Positions 20,560-32,400 of a stretch of DNA of 64,000 bases are shown piece after piece. Under the pieces are notes generated by a model that worked only from the letters and a program-made list of their open reading frames with translations, searched no databases and had not been told where the DNA came from. A program made the position numbers and the translations under genes. The stretch is from Phragmites australis (Eukaryota > Streptophyta > Magnoliopsida > Poales > Poaceae), in assembly GCF_958298935.1 (NCBI RefSeq), contig NC_084931.1:19309334-19373333 (forward strand), in the 5' to 3' direction. Numbering within the stretch: position 1 is the stretch's first letter; each line of letters opens with the position of its first letter.

Positions 20560-22756
20560 TCGAATAAGATGATTTTAGCTTTTGGCTCTCGGTACTTCAG
20601 TATGTTTTACTGAATACTAGAAATGATGCAATCCTTAAAGATAAATTATGCAAAAACTATGCCGCCGATGAGAAAGCTCAGGCCCTCTTCTCCCACTTCA
20701 GTGACCGCTTCTGCAACCCCGGGACACAGGAATGGATGCTGAATTGGAATGCTCTGAACACACAACCCTCAAATCTTCTTCCAAGCAACCTGGAACATCA
20801 TTAAGCACGACCTCACTAAGGCTTTTAGATGCATTCATGAGTTGAGAGCAAACAATTTCAAATTCTTAAACTCCAAGCACATCGTCCTCCTTCCTAAGAA
20901 ATCAGACGTGTTGCAGGTGGAAGATTATCACCCCATCAGCCTTATTCACAGTATCGCAAAATATTCTTCAAATTGTTGGCTAATAGACTTGCACCTCTTC
21001 TTAATAATATGGTCTCAAATTGCCAAAGCTACTTCATTAAGAAAAGATGCATCTAGGACAATTTTTTGTATGTCTAAAATGTGGTACGTCGACTCCACAG
21101 AACTAAGAAATCAGTGCTCTTCCTCAAGCTGGACATAGCAAAGGCTTTTGACTCCCTGAATTGGGGGTACCCTTCTAGAGCTACTGAAAAGGCTAGGGTT
21201 TGGATAAAAATGGAGAGAATGGATCTCCATTCTTTTTGGTTTGGCTACATCTCAAATCCTACTCAACATCATTCCAGGGAAACCTTTCCTTCATGGTCAG
21301 GGATTCGCCAGAGTGATCCCCTTTCACCCATGCTATTTATCCTAGCCATCAACCCATTGCACCATATCATTGAGCAGGCAACCGACCAAGGCATCATTGT
21401 TCCCATAGGCAACCAGACAGTTAATTTGCGGGTTTCTCTATACGCCGATGACACGGCATTGTTCATCAACCCGTATAAGAGAGAATTACATGACGTACGG
21501 CTCATCCTCAAGGCCTTTGGCCTACCAACCGGGCTACAAACAAATATTGAGAAGTGCTCAATTCACCCGATAAGATGCGACAATGTAAACTTAGACCACT
21601 TCACTCAACATTTCCCCGGAGAGATTAAAGGGCTTCTGTGTCTCTATCTAGAGCTCCAATTGCATACCAAAAGACTTACTAAGTTACCTACACCCCCTAA
21701 ATGACAAAATGGGTGCCAGATTACCCCAAAGGAGTGGAAAACTCATGTCCAAAGCTGGTCGTTTGATTTTACTTAACTCAACCCTCTCCTCCCTCCCGAT
21801 CTATCACCTTACAACATTCCTGGTGGCTAAATGGTTCCTCAAAAAACTTGATAGAATCAAAAGATCGTTTCTCTGGAAGGGCTCAGACAGCATGCAGGGG
21901 GTCACTGCTTATTAAACTAGAAACAAGTATGTCAACCCTGAAGCTTGGTGGTTTAGGAATATTTGAGTTGGAGAAATTCAACCGTGCACTCTCTTTATAT
22001 TGGTTGTGGTATTATTGAACTAGCGACTCTAAACATTGGACCTGATCCACCCTTCGCAGTCTTTTCGAGGCCTCAACCTCAATTGTCATTGGTGATGGTA
22101 ACAAGACCAAGTTTTGGCAAGATAGATGGCTCCATGGCGCAACGCCGAAATCCATTGCACCATCCTTATACCGCCTCATTAGGAGGAAAAATAACTCAGT
22201 AGGCACAGAACTGGCTAATGGCAGATAGATTAAAACAATATGTAGAAAAATAACAACATCCACCCATATTGCTGAGTTCGTAGATTTTTGTCACAACTTC
22301 AACACTTTAATCTCTCCTCGGATATTCATGACACCATCACTTGGAGTTGGACGACCAGTGGCTCCTACTCTGCAAAGTCAGCCTATCTAGCACAATTCAA
22401 ATGCTCATTTGAGCCTTTCGCATTGAACATTATTTGGAAGGCCAAGACATAAAATAAGTGCAAATTCTTTGCATGGACACTGATTCAAAGAAAAAATTAT
22501 CATAGCAAATAACCTTACCATCAGAGTGTGACCATACCAATTTCAATATGCCTTGTGCGAAACCTGGCCTGAGACAGTGGCTCACCTATGCCTCGAGTGC
22601 CCCTTCACCATCCAAGTTTGGTTGCAAGTGCTCTCCACACTCTGCTTCCATTTACCACCGCACGTTACATCCGCTAATTCCCCATGTTACAAGACTGGTG
22701 GCACAAGATGTCGCAGGCCACGCCAACAACACACCGAAGAGACCTCAATGGGGCTT

Positions 22757-22758
<2 letters not shown>

Positions 22759-22822
<64 letters not shown>
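22759..22822. repeat. (AT)32 microsatellite
   Basis: 64 bases of uninterrupted AT dinucleotide, lying inside the LINE coding sequence at the left edge of an inserted inverted segment. Confidence 0.97.
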
Positions 22823-22824
<2 letters not shown>

Positions 22825-22828
22825 ATGT

Positions 22829-22964
22829 GGAAAATGCATCGATGTCATCTATAATGAGTCAGGCCACCTCAATGTGGACCGTTTGGAGAGAATGAAATCG
22901 ATGCATTTTCCAGGGTTCATCCAAACAAGATAATGAGGTGGCCTGACTCATTATAGATGACATC
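22829..22964. repeat. Two overlapping perfect inverted repeats (15 bp and 31 bp)
   Basis: Arm A 22829-22843 is the exact reverse complement of 22897-22911. Arm B 22841-22871 is the exact reverse complement of 22934-22964. The right-hand arms belong to the LINE reading frame; the left-hand arms are inserted copies. A direct repeat TCAATGTGGA occurs on both sides (22822-22831 and 22869-22878). Confidence 0.93.
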
Positions 22965-23030
22965 AACATGAGGTCGCGCGCGATGTTTTTAGAGAGGTGA
23001 GGCATTCATCTTACTGCTATATCTATGTTC

Positions 23031-23929
23031 TCTGTATTGTAGGCCCCAAATTCATAGAGATTGTCCGCCAGCTGTAATTAGACTTTTTTTCCCTTCTCTT
23101 AATTAATTTAGGAAAAACTCCTGCCATTGCCCGCAAAATTTATGCAAAAACTATTGAACTAATATACAAGGTTGCAAAAGTGACAAGACAATGGAAAATC
23201 TCAACAAAGATAAGTGATAGGCAAGACTGATAAGGTCAGGGAGACCATGCATCCTAAGGCTGACAGATAAAACGTAGACGGAAGTGCAAATCTTGATTGA
23301 GGCCATAGCTTATGGTTTTAGTGTTCTAGTTCATTTGTTCTAGGGGTTTGTTTGCGATGATGTTGGACTTGTAATGGTTGGTGTCGGTTGTAGTCTCTTC
23401 TCTTCTTTTTTCTTTTGCCTGTTACCTTGGGTGAACAGGCAAAGTTTGAATAGAGTTCCATATTGATTAAGAAGTGTTGACAAATTAATTAACTAATAAA
23501 CATTTCGTTCTGCATGGAAATTTCGAGCTAAAGTTCTATTTTCTGAGATGAAAGTTGGATTATTTAAATCAAAAGTATAAGATTCGATTTGAAAGATTAA
23601 ACTATGAGTTTAAATTAAGTAAACCAGTGAATCCTCATCAAATAGAGGCTCACAATATAAATAGAGTTTGTTCTAGCATGTTGGAGCAAGTTTGTTCTAG
23701 CATGTTGGAGCAAGCTCTTGACTTCAACCTTTCGAATAGATGATTAGTCTGCAATGCAATCACATTGTTGTGACTCAAATTTGTCTACGCGTATGTCTTA
23801 TTTAGCGTCGACAAAACAACCTGCTGTTTGCCTACCGAACTATATATAAAGCACATACCTTAGTTAGCGTATTTTAGTTATCAAACATCCTGTTGGCACA
23901 CCGACCCAAGAAGAAACACAAGTCATTCT
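23031..23929. other. No gene recognised; possible LINE 3' UTR, a hairpin and a 24-bp duplication
   Basis: TTTGCCTGTT (23414-23423) pairs perfectly with AACAGGCAAA (23434-23443) across a 10-base loop. A 24-base unit containing GTTCTAGCATGTTGGAGCAA is duplicated near 23663-23710. The first few hundred bases may be the LINE 3' untranslated region, but no boundary is visible. Confidence 0.45.
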
Positions 23930-24540
23930 TGTTTCCTTCACTGCCGGTAAGGTTCATAAGCTGAACCGGTAGATCTAATTTTGAGCCGTTAAAAACCAAC
24001 AGTGAAGTATCACTGTCAGCTCAGAATACAAACTGGCAGTGATAAGAGTTATCACCACTGGTTCATAAGCTTATTGACAAAGCAATAATTGACCCAATAC
24101 GAACTGGCAATGATCCTATTGATATCATTGTCGGTTCGTATTCTGAACCGGCAGTGATAATCCTTATCACTACTGGTTCGGAATATGAACCGCCAGTGAT
24201 AATATTTTTATAAATCCCAAGCCCATCTCCCTCACTCCACTCGTCATCTCACTTCGCTCCCCATCTCCGCAAATTGATCCCGAGGGGTAGTGGTGGTCGA
24301 AGTGGTGTGATGGTCACCATCGCCACTTCGACCATCTCTTCCCCACGAGCATGTCTTCCCCGTCTCCTGAGCCTGACGCTGACCTTGTGGCCACATCGCC
24401 CTATTTTCCCGAGCCCGAGCTGTCTTCCCTATCTCCCAAGCATGTTGCCGACCTCGCAACTAACCTCGGCGTGTCCTTGCTGCCCTGTTTACCTGAGCCC
24501 GATCCATCTTCCATGTCTCCCAAGCTCATAGCAAGTTGAG
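23930..24540. mobile_element. CACTA transposon relic (GAACCGGCAGTGATAA family)
   Basis: From 23940 to 24210 the short motif CACTGCCGGTTC or its complement recurs in both orientations (for example AACCGGCAGTGATAA near 24150), a hallmark of CACTA subterminal repeats. The GC-rich part that follows (about 24228-24400) aligns in inverted orientation with 27484-27340 inside the better preserved relative at 26488-28829. No CACTA terminus is visible, so both ends are approximate. Confidence 0.65.
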
Positions 24541-24916
24541 TGTTTAAGATTATGTCAATATGCAGATCTAAACGAGTATTAGAAAACATATTCGCTTCAA
24601 TATGATTATATTTCTGTCATTTATTTAGATTTATTGTTGTCACTTGGACAGTGCAAGATATAAAACTGATGGTGCAATACTACTCTACTAGGAGCTTTTC
24701 AACGTATGGTGCAATACTGTAATACTAGATCCCAAGCCGAAGAGCTCCTGATAGAGCAGTTTTGTAACATCTGTTTTTATTTGTCATTGCGGTTTCAAGA
24801 AGATTATAGTTTCAAATTAGAATCAAGCTTGATTATGGGGATCAATGTGCCTTGTGGTGCAAAACCGCTCTACAAGAAGCTAGGAGCTCTGAATAGTTTT
24901 GTACCAAGGGCATATT
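24541..24916. other. AT-rich intergenic sequence
   Basis: No gene or bounded repeat seen; a frame at 24706-24948 has no recognisable domain. Confidence 0.4.
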
Positions 24917-25335
24917 CACTATGTGAAAAAATTATTAGTGACGGGTGATAACCGATATTAGTGACGGGTGATAACCGATATTAGTGACGGGTTCTGTGCC
25001 TGTCACTCTTATTATGTCACTAATGATTTTTATCATTAGTGACAGGTTATATCCATAACCTGTCACTATTGACTGAACATTAGTGACGGGTTGTAATTTT
25101 GACCTGTCACTAATGATCGATTAACATTTTTCATATTTTTTTAACACAAAAAAGTCAAAAAAATATTTTTTTTCACCCGAGTCATCCCAACACAGGCTCA
25201 TCCCATATGCCTCACAAGCCACATTTTTTTCCCATTGTGTTCAAGTTTGTGTTCTATGGGAATCGAACCCGCAACCTCCTACTCTCACGTGTAGCCATTT
25301 AACACCTTTGCTATCATGTAGTTATGATAAAAATT
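24917..25335 (+). mobile_element. CACTA left end and subterminal region (ATTAGTGACGGGT family)
   Basis: It starts CACTATGTGAAAAAATT and continues with repeated ATTAGTGACGGGT and its complement to about 25130. From 25141 it aligns with the reverse complement of the right part of the element at 60662-62464 (Phe/Lys-like T/A tracts, CACCCGAGTCA-, then a tRNA-like B-box). The opposite terminus is not found, so this is a truncated copy. Possible 3-bp duplication ATT at 24914-24916. Confidence 0.75.
25259..25313 (-). other. tRNA-like pol III box A and box B within the CACTA relic
   Basis: On the minus strand, TAGCAAAGGTGTT resembles an internal A box and GGTTCGATTCC (complement of 25259-25269) matches the B-box consensus exactly. 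No tRNA cloverleaf can be drawn with confidence, so it is not called a tRNA gene. Confidence 0.5.
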
Positions 25336-26487
25336 GATACTCAAACTATTAGTACCTACAAAAGTATTAGTATCAGCTTGTCCTACTAACCGGTACTGAT
25401 ACTCAGAATATTAGTGTTTGTTCTTTATCCATTACTATCAGTATTGAGTAATCAGTGCTGGGTCAGTGCATAATTAGATCTAATCTAAGCCTCATAATTC
25501 AAAATTGAAGGGCCGAAAGAAATCAGATGTCGAGAGCCCATAAAACACATACGTGGTATATAGACGCTCCCTTTGGAAAATAGAAAAGGCAAATGTATTT
25601 CTTAGATTTCATATCAACAGAAAATTGAAAGTTTTGTGTCAGCTCTTAGATGCTCCATTTGTAGTTAAGTTTCTAAAATATTACAGATTTCATATATTTC
25701 AATATTTGAATAAAAATTCAAATTCGTGATTGGAATCATGTTAGAGACTGTCTCAATCCAGATTACGCTTATTAATTTGGATGACGAGAGTATACAATTC
25801 AGTCATAATTATTCCTCATAGTTCTGTTTTTCATGTTAGAGATATCTTAGCCTTTTCTCTTTTTTTGGATGGTAGGGATTATATTAAACTGCAAGTACAA
25901 CCTCTTTTACAAAAAAGGACACTGAATAGAAAAGAAAATTATAAAGAAAACCTCCAAGTCATGTTCATATTTCTTCTTCTTTTCCGATCACCTCTACAAC
26001 TCCTCACAACGCCTCTTCGAGACGAAGTAGAGCAGAACACGTAGACCAAAGCCAAATCCAAGGAAGGACCCCACTCCTTGGATCACCGCACTAGCCAACG
26101 CCATGGAACACTCGTGGAGACGCATCTAGAACGTTGAACGAACATCGACGGTTCCATTGCAGGATTTAGAAGAGAAGAATGGATACAGTGCCACCACCCT
26201 CAGATTCACCAGAGATGGATGCTTCGAGACGATCTTCGTTGCCGATGGCGAAGCTAACATGCAGAATCTTGACCCACAAAGGGGGATTACACAAAGTTCC
26301 ACCCATTCATCTACGAGTAGAGCATAACTGACCTGAGCAGCACCGGAGAAGGATTCGACATCATCGTCATCTCTGTCACCATGCCGCCACAGATGAGCAA
26401 AATCCATGATGGACGTCGGAACGACTCCATCTATGGAACCATATCTACTAGGCTAAACCATGCTATTTAAACCAATACACTTGTCAC
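25336..26487. other. Repeat mosaic without a gene
   Basis: 25340-25460 has short subterminal-like motifs (ATTAGTATCAG, CCGGTACTGATACTC) of a further CACTA-like family. 25473-25576 is a diverged copy of 57522-57620. The remainder, including the frame at 26126-26407 on the minus strand, has no recognised domain. Confidence 0.45.
25473..25576. repeat. Diverged repeat, second copy at 57522-57620
   Basis: Shared blocks in the same order are TTAGATCTAATCT, GAGAGCCC-TAAAACAC and ATAGACNCTC. Both copies lie just right of a CACTA-like end. Confidence 0.65.
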
Positions 26488-27582
26488 CACTACTTAGAAA
26501 ATATCATCACTGTCAGTTTAAAATTGGTATCACTACGGTTTTTAATAGGTAGTGAATTAGCGACAGTAATAATCTATCGCAGGCTTATAAACCAACAGTA
26601 ATACTTACTGTCACTATTGGTTCAAAACTAGAACCGGCAGTGACAACCCATCCACATATGCAAAAATATTTTATCGTGAACTCTTTAGCATGGGAATCAG
26701 CCTCAAGTTTGAGATCAAACTTGAAATTGAGACCCCATGCCGAAATATTCGAGGTAGAGTATTTTTATGGTGAAATATCTATTTTACATCTTGCAATATC
26801 TGAGTGACAATAGTACATTAAATAAATGGCAAAACCATAATCATCTTGAAGAAAATGTATTTTCTACCACTCATTTAGATGCGTCTATTACCACAATCTT
26901 GCTTGAATGAATGACAATATCTAAATCTACATTCGCAGTGACAATAGTAAACCTAAACGAATGACAAAAACATTATAATCTTCAACACATTTGTGTTTTT
27001 TTGCCATTCATTTGAATCTACCTATAGCCACAATCTTTTACGCTCACACAACATTTGCTTCGGAGATGGCAAAGGAGATCGTTTAGATGGGGAGACGACA
27101 ACGGCAAGAGCTCGAGGGGAAACGAGGACGCGCGGCCACGAGTTGGATCGGGAGAGGTTGGGTCCAAGGGGTAAAGGTACCCGCAGTAGAGACGGTGACC
27201 ATCACTGCACTTCGACCGACACTACCTCTGGGAGCGATTTCTTTAGATTGAGATCACGATGAGCTCGATAGACGATGGTCACAAGGTGGCCCTGGTGATC
27301 GTGAGGTGGCTATGGCTCAGGATACGGCGACTAGTTCGGAGGACACGTGGAAGCCAGGAACAAGGGGTAGAAGTGGACGCAATGAAGACGGTGACCACCG
27401 CTCTTTTCGACTGCCACTACCCCTCAGGGGTGGTATCTTGAGATTGGAAGCGAAATGAGATGGGGCATGGATGAGGGAGATGTACTTTATTTATAGAATT
27501 ATCATTAACAGTTTGAAATACAAACCGGTAGTGATAATAATTAACACCATCGGTTCATCTTTTTCAATTATTGCTCCGTCGG

Positions 27583-28600
27583 TGTCGGTGTATAGGATAA
27601 GGAGGTCCCTTGCCAGGGGGAGTTCGCACAAGGGAGTGTCAGGTGGTGGTAGATACTTTTTCAAAGATTGTGGCCCTATCGCGCGACGAGGCAAGGCTCT
27701 CATGACCAGCCCATGGTGGTAGAGGTAAACCTTGCGACTAACCTCACTGGACGCAGGGTAGATATTTTATCTTAACCTATGAAGTCACATTAAATGCTAT
27801 CTACTTAAGTATTTTCCTTCTCTATGCACCCCCTTCAGCGAATGAAGTCTTGGTCAGCGCATATAGGCAATATCCCGTCCCATAGCATTAAATGCTACAG
27901 GATGACATTACAGATAGGCGTGGTGTCGCATGGAAGATGGGACAGCATCGCTGGCAGGCATGCGGCGTGGAGCGACAGAACAAGGTAGGTCGGTCGACCA
28001 GTGTATGGTCTGCATACCTACCATAGCTAGAGGTAGTTTGTTTCGTCAGGGTTAGATTGGTCACGTTGTTGGCACGGTCGATTTGTATGTACGGTCATGT
28101 TGTTGGCACAGTTTGCTACTCCCTCTGATTGCAAATGTAGGTCGTTTTAGCCTCCTCAATTATTCTCTAAATATAAGTCATTTTGAATTTCTATGCACTT
28201 ATTTCTCTTTTATTCCATTCTTGCCCTTGTTTAATAAATGTTATCACTCTCACAAATGAATAAGTTATCTTTTCTAATACAGAACAAATAAAGGGAAACA
28301 AGGTTATTTGATCTACTTTCTTAATTCTTATGCACAAGTCTAAAATGACCTATATTTGTAATCGGATGGAGTATATAAAAAGGGGATAACTGGGCTTGTA
28401 AGAAGAGACGAACACATATGTAAATAGTTTTATACTATTTATAAAAGAATACACAGGATGTAGGAATGTTATCCCACAAGAGACCTGAACATGAATAACT
28501 TTGGTGTTCTTGAGTTTATACATATGCACACCGAACACGTTGATTACGCACCTGTCGTCTGGTATATCCTGAAAGCATTGTCAGGGATTAACTTTCGACA
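27583..28600 (+). mobile_element. Solo LTR (gypsy type) with duplication GTCGG
   Basis: 1018 bp, starting TGTCGGTG and ending TTCGACA. It is flanked by GTCGG at 27578-27582 and 28601-28605. A TATA-like TATATAAAAAGG lies just after the nested MITE (28372 on). No internal coding region remains, so LTR-LTR recombination is the simplest history. Confidence 0.88.
28119..28371. mobile_element. Stowaway-type MITE
   Basis: 253 bp, with terminal inverted repeats starting CTCCCTC and ending CGGATGGAG, flanked by TA (28117-28118 and 28372-28373). The internal complement GTAGGTCGTTTTAG / CTAAAATGACCTA extends the stem. It was inserted inside the solo LTR, so it is younger than the LTR. Confidence 0.9.
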
Positions 28601-28829
28601 GTCGGTTTGGAATACGAATTGACAGAGGTAAACATTATCACTGCCGATTATAAAAGGTGCATCTTTTTATGCACGTCTTGTTACAAACCGATAGTGATCT
28701 ATCACTGCCAGTTTTTGCTGGCTCGACTTTTTATGTGCGCCTTGAGCTTAAAAACCAGTAGTATCATTACCTGTTATTACTGAACTGACAGTTAAAGAGG
28801 GGTAGGTATGACCCTTTTCTATAGTACTA

Positions 28830-29465
28830 CACCCGACAAGATCCAACCCCTCCCCCCTGTGCCGACGAAGGTGTCAAAGGAGAGGGGGTGACAGATGAAC
28901 GATGAAAAGCTTGGTCGCCTCTTTTCCATCTCTCTCTCTTGTAGCATGGGGAACGAGACGATGCACAGCTATTATCCCTTCCTAAATACTAGATATCCTA
29001 AGATAATACTCTCTTTGTTTGTCGTAGAAAGCGTATTCTCTCTAACTTGGACCATTCATTTAAGAAGAACGATTTGGATTGTTCATATAGACACGAACTT
29101 TTTCATTCGAATTGTTTCGCAATACAGTAATTTTACAATTGTATTATCATTTTGATCTAAATGTTATCAGTCCAAATTGCATATTGGAGATCGTGCCGAT
29201 ATCCAAAATATTGTATATTTATTAACAAAGGGGTGTAATTGTGTCCTCTTCAAAAATTGATACAGTATTGTAAGTTCCCTATTGAGCCCTTTGGAGAGGA
29301 CAAGCCGTCTATAGTGTAGCTCATTCCTTGGCTATTTTAGGGGATTTCTTTCGTGGTGTTCAACATCTTTGTTTTGCGTCTATATCCTCTCGCTACAAAT
29401 TCTTGCAAATTTCCGTGCAGCCATGAAACATACTCCATCTGTTATATTGATTTCGCATGTATCCA
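28830..29465. other. Intergenic sequence, no gene recognised
   Basis: Between the CACTA right end and the 4-kb LTR. A frame at 28895-29155 has no domain. Confidence 0.45.
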
Positions 29466-32400
29466 TGTAACATCCTGATTTTCAGATTTCTCAAATTTCT
29501 AAAAATTTTCAAGAGTATTGAATAGCTTCACTAGTAGTATAGGTTTAAAACCTATTTTCTTAATCAATCAATCAATATAGGTTATTATTTCTTGTGCATT
29601 ACATGCTGAGTTTTGTTAGGATCCAGGTAAATGCATTAGAGTTCTTTTTCTTTTCTTTCTCTTTGGTGTTTTGAGTGAAAAAGATTTTGAAAAGGTTTTT
29701 ACAAAACTCAGTAGTGAATAAGTTAAGGATCTTAATTGTTCGAATTTAAAATCTTTGAATTCATCATCTATTCAATCCTTAATCATACCTAATCCTTCTC
29801 CAGCTCAATTCAAATCTTATCCAAATCCTTGTTTAAAGCCAATCACTCATCTTTCTCAAATTCTACCCAAATCTAAATTCAAATTCCCTATCTACTCATA
29901 TTTTTGTTCAACCTCATCTTTTTTGTTTCTCTAAATTCACTCCAAACTCAATTTAAATTCAAACCATATTCAAATTTCTCTATAGAAGTTTCTTTTCTAG
30001 ACCCTAGATATACCTAAAGTGTCTTTGGGCTCAATCTTGCTCAAGTCCAAACCCTTAGCCAAGTCTTCTAGATGGCCCAACAAAGGATCCACGAAATTTG
30101 TAAATTTTCGCGGAGCCCTGGACAGCCTCATCTTCTCATGACATTTCGGAGTTCAAAACGGCCTGAAATACAAATCTTGACAATACCAAAGTTGTAGATC
30201 TCGTCGAGAGCTTCGATTTGAACCTATGGAAGTCACCTTTTGGATAATGGAGCTAGGAGTTATGGCCTCCGAAATCAGTACTATACAGAGAAGTCCGAGA
30301 TCACACAGTTTATCTTGTGGTGTATTTTTGGAAATCAAGATGTCGTTTTCAGAAGTTCCGATGACTACCAAAGTTGTAGATATTTTCGATTACTACAATT
30401 TAGAATCAAGAAACGTCCAATTTAGGGTCCGGACGATGGAGATATCATACTCGAAATACAGAGCTGCGAAAAAGGAAATCGTAACCGACTCGAACTCGAA
30501 TCCAATTCGTGTTCGGTTTGGACTCCACCCCAACCAGCCGCCCCTAGCCTTATATATATGAGTTGCACGTCCTCTCCTTCCTCTATTCCATGCCTCCAAG
30601 CCCTATAAGTCGCTGCTGCCCTGCCCATGCGTCGCCGGAGTGCCGCCGTTTGCCGGAGCCGTTGTCGCCGCCGCCCGTGATGCGCTACGTCGTCTTCTCC
30701 GCAAATCCTCCTTCCTTGACCATCAAAACAATGTGAGAACCCCTTCTTCTCCTCCTTTACTACTGTTTTAGCATCATACTAAGTCCATAGCTAAGCCCTA
30801 GACCCAGCCAAAGCCCGATCTACGCCGCCACGGTCGTCACCATCGCAGACAGCCACGAGACAGCCACGCTGTAGCGGATTGGCATCGATGTTCCCGACCA
30901 ACCAGATGTCAAATCACCAATCCCTTTCACCGGTGCATGTCCCATGATGTTCCCCACGCCCTCACCAACCAGTTTGACCAATAGATTAGCCAAACTATCG
31001 AAATAAAGGTCGATATACCCACTGCCCGGTTTCTGGACGCGTTCTGCGCGTGCACCGGATTTGCATTCGCGTCCCCCGTCAATCCGAAAGCCGTATGGAT
31101 GCACCAACCGCATCACGACGTGTCCCATAGAGTCTTCTACGTTACCCTAGGAGCCCATATACGTTTGTGCAGCGACACGACCAGGACGCTCTTGCCAACC
31201 ACAGCACATTGCAGTCATCACCCGTCTCAGCTATGCTTATCGTTCTTCCTCTCTATGGATGATCTACCAAAACCCATGCCATAGCATTATTTTCCCGGGT
31301 TATATGAATATCCTTATTCAAACGGTTCTTCAAATTTCATAGCCAATCTCCTGGAACGCGAGCGTCTTTGTTCCGGTATTTGTTCGCAGTCACCACCAAA
31401 CCTAGAAGCAGTTATCGCTGTTTTGCCTCTACCTTGGATGACCCCTTCTAAAACCAACCATACCGCTGAGTTAGTCTTTCCGCGTTCTACGTCATGCTCC
31501 CCTCGTTTCACTAAAACACCATTAAAGCCGACATTGATGTTTGTGACCACATGCTCGATTGCCATCTCCGACGAAACCCGAACCACCACCGCTACATAGA
31601 GTCCCTAGTAGTATCCTTAACCTAGAAGCGCAACCTTCGGCCTTTTTGATCCATCTTAGGTGATCAATACTAGATCTCAGCGTATCCCTTCTTTAATTTC
31701 AGATGGTACTTGCATAGCATGCCAAGTCAGCGCCACATCATTCTCCTTAGCCTAGTCAGTAAAATCTAATTTGCCCTACACTTCTTGAATTTTGCATAAT
31801 AATGTTATCAAGTCTAACACAATGATCGTACAATAATGCCTTTTCCATAGGAAGATAGTTCCGGAAAATCAGCATTTCCTTTTCAGTCTAATCCATCTCT
31901 CGAAAACTGTTCTCTTTTCATTTTAACTCCGATTTAGACGATTCTTGCGTCTAAATGTTCCTAAAATCATCCCTATCTAACCATAGTATTTTTAAAGTGT
32001 TTTGATGATGTTTGGTATGTTGTTCTTAGTGTTTTCCTTTGTATTGTTTGTCGGTAGTTCTCGCGATTAGTCGATAACGTTCCGGAGCAGTTCAAGGGAC
32101 TTTAAGATCAAGATTTCGACAACACTGAGCAGCATTGGGAAAAAGGCAAGTGTCCTTGATCATATTGAATCTATGTTTTTAAATGTTTTATTTTACAAAA
32201 TTGCATGTAGTGTTAATATGATAGGTAGTCATCTATGTTAGGGTTTTTTCTAGATTTTTCCTTATCATCCCTTGGAACCTAGATGGTTTATGGTTAGGTG
32301 TCTTTTTTGGGTAGATTGCTTAGCCATGCTTTTGGGATACTAGGAAGTGTCATAATCTTGACTAATGAACATATACAACCTTGATGGTTAACTGTTAATG

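Larger units (their letters stand above)
20560..23030 (+). pseudogene. LINE (L1-type) reverse transcriptase and zf-RVT region, dead
   Basis: A 5'-truncated non-LTR retrotransposon. In order: a pre-RT motif (EWMLNWNAL), LNSKHIVLLPKK and YHPISLIHS, then LKLDIAKAFDSLNW (near 21125), IRQSDPLSPMLFILAINPLH, and the catalytic YADD in LYADDTALFINP (near 21440). Downstream is the thumb region (GRLILLNSTLSSLPIYH). The C-terminal zf-RVT domain (CETWPETVAHLCLECPF, near 22560) is followed by VWRE and CIFQGSSK to about 23000. Many stops and frameshifts are present. A templated insertion splits the last domain at about 22759-22870. The 3' end, poly(A) and target duplication are not identified. Confidence 0.87.
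26488..28829. mobile_element. Non-autonomous CACTA transposon with nested insertions
   Basis: The left end is CACTACTTAGAAAAT; the right end, about 28814-28829, reads TTTTCTATAGTACTA, an imperfect complement. CAC flanks both ends as a possible 3-bp duplication. Subterminal motifs of the CACTGNCGGTT type occur at 26500-26650, 27500-27560 and 28600-28790. A GC-rich central block (27060-27460) contains short frames but no domain and no transposase. A solo LTR is inserted at 27583-28600. The two halves join as GCTCCGTCGGTTTGG, restoring a subterminal motif. Confidence 0.75.

Noticed and set aside
22548..22895. Frame with a long Tyr-Ile run
   Set aside because: The run is the (AT)32 microsatellite; the flanking residues belong to the dead LINE.
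26126..26407. Minus-strand frame of 93 codons
   Set aside because: No recognisable domain and no conserved context; kept only as unassigned sequence.
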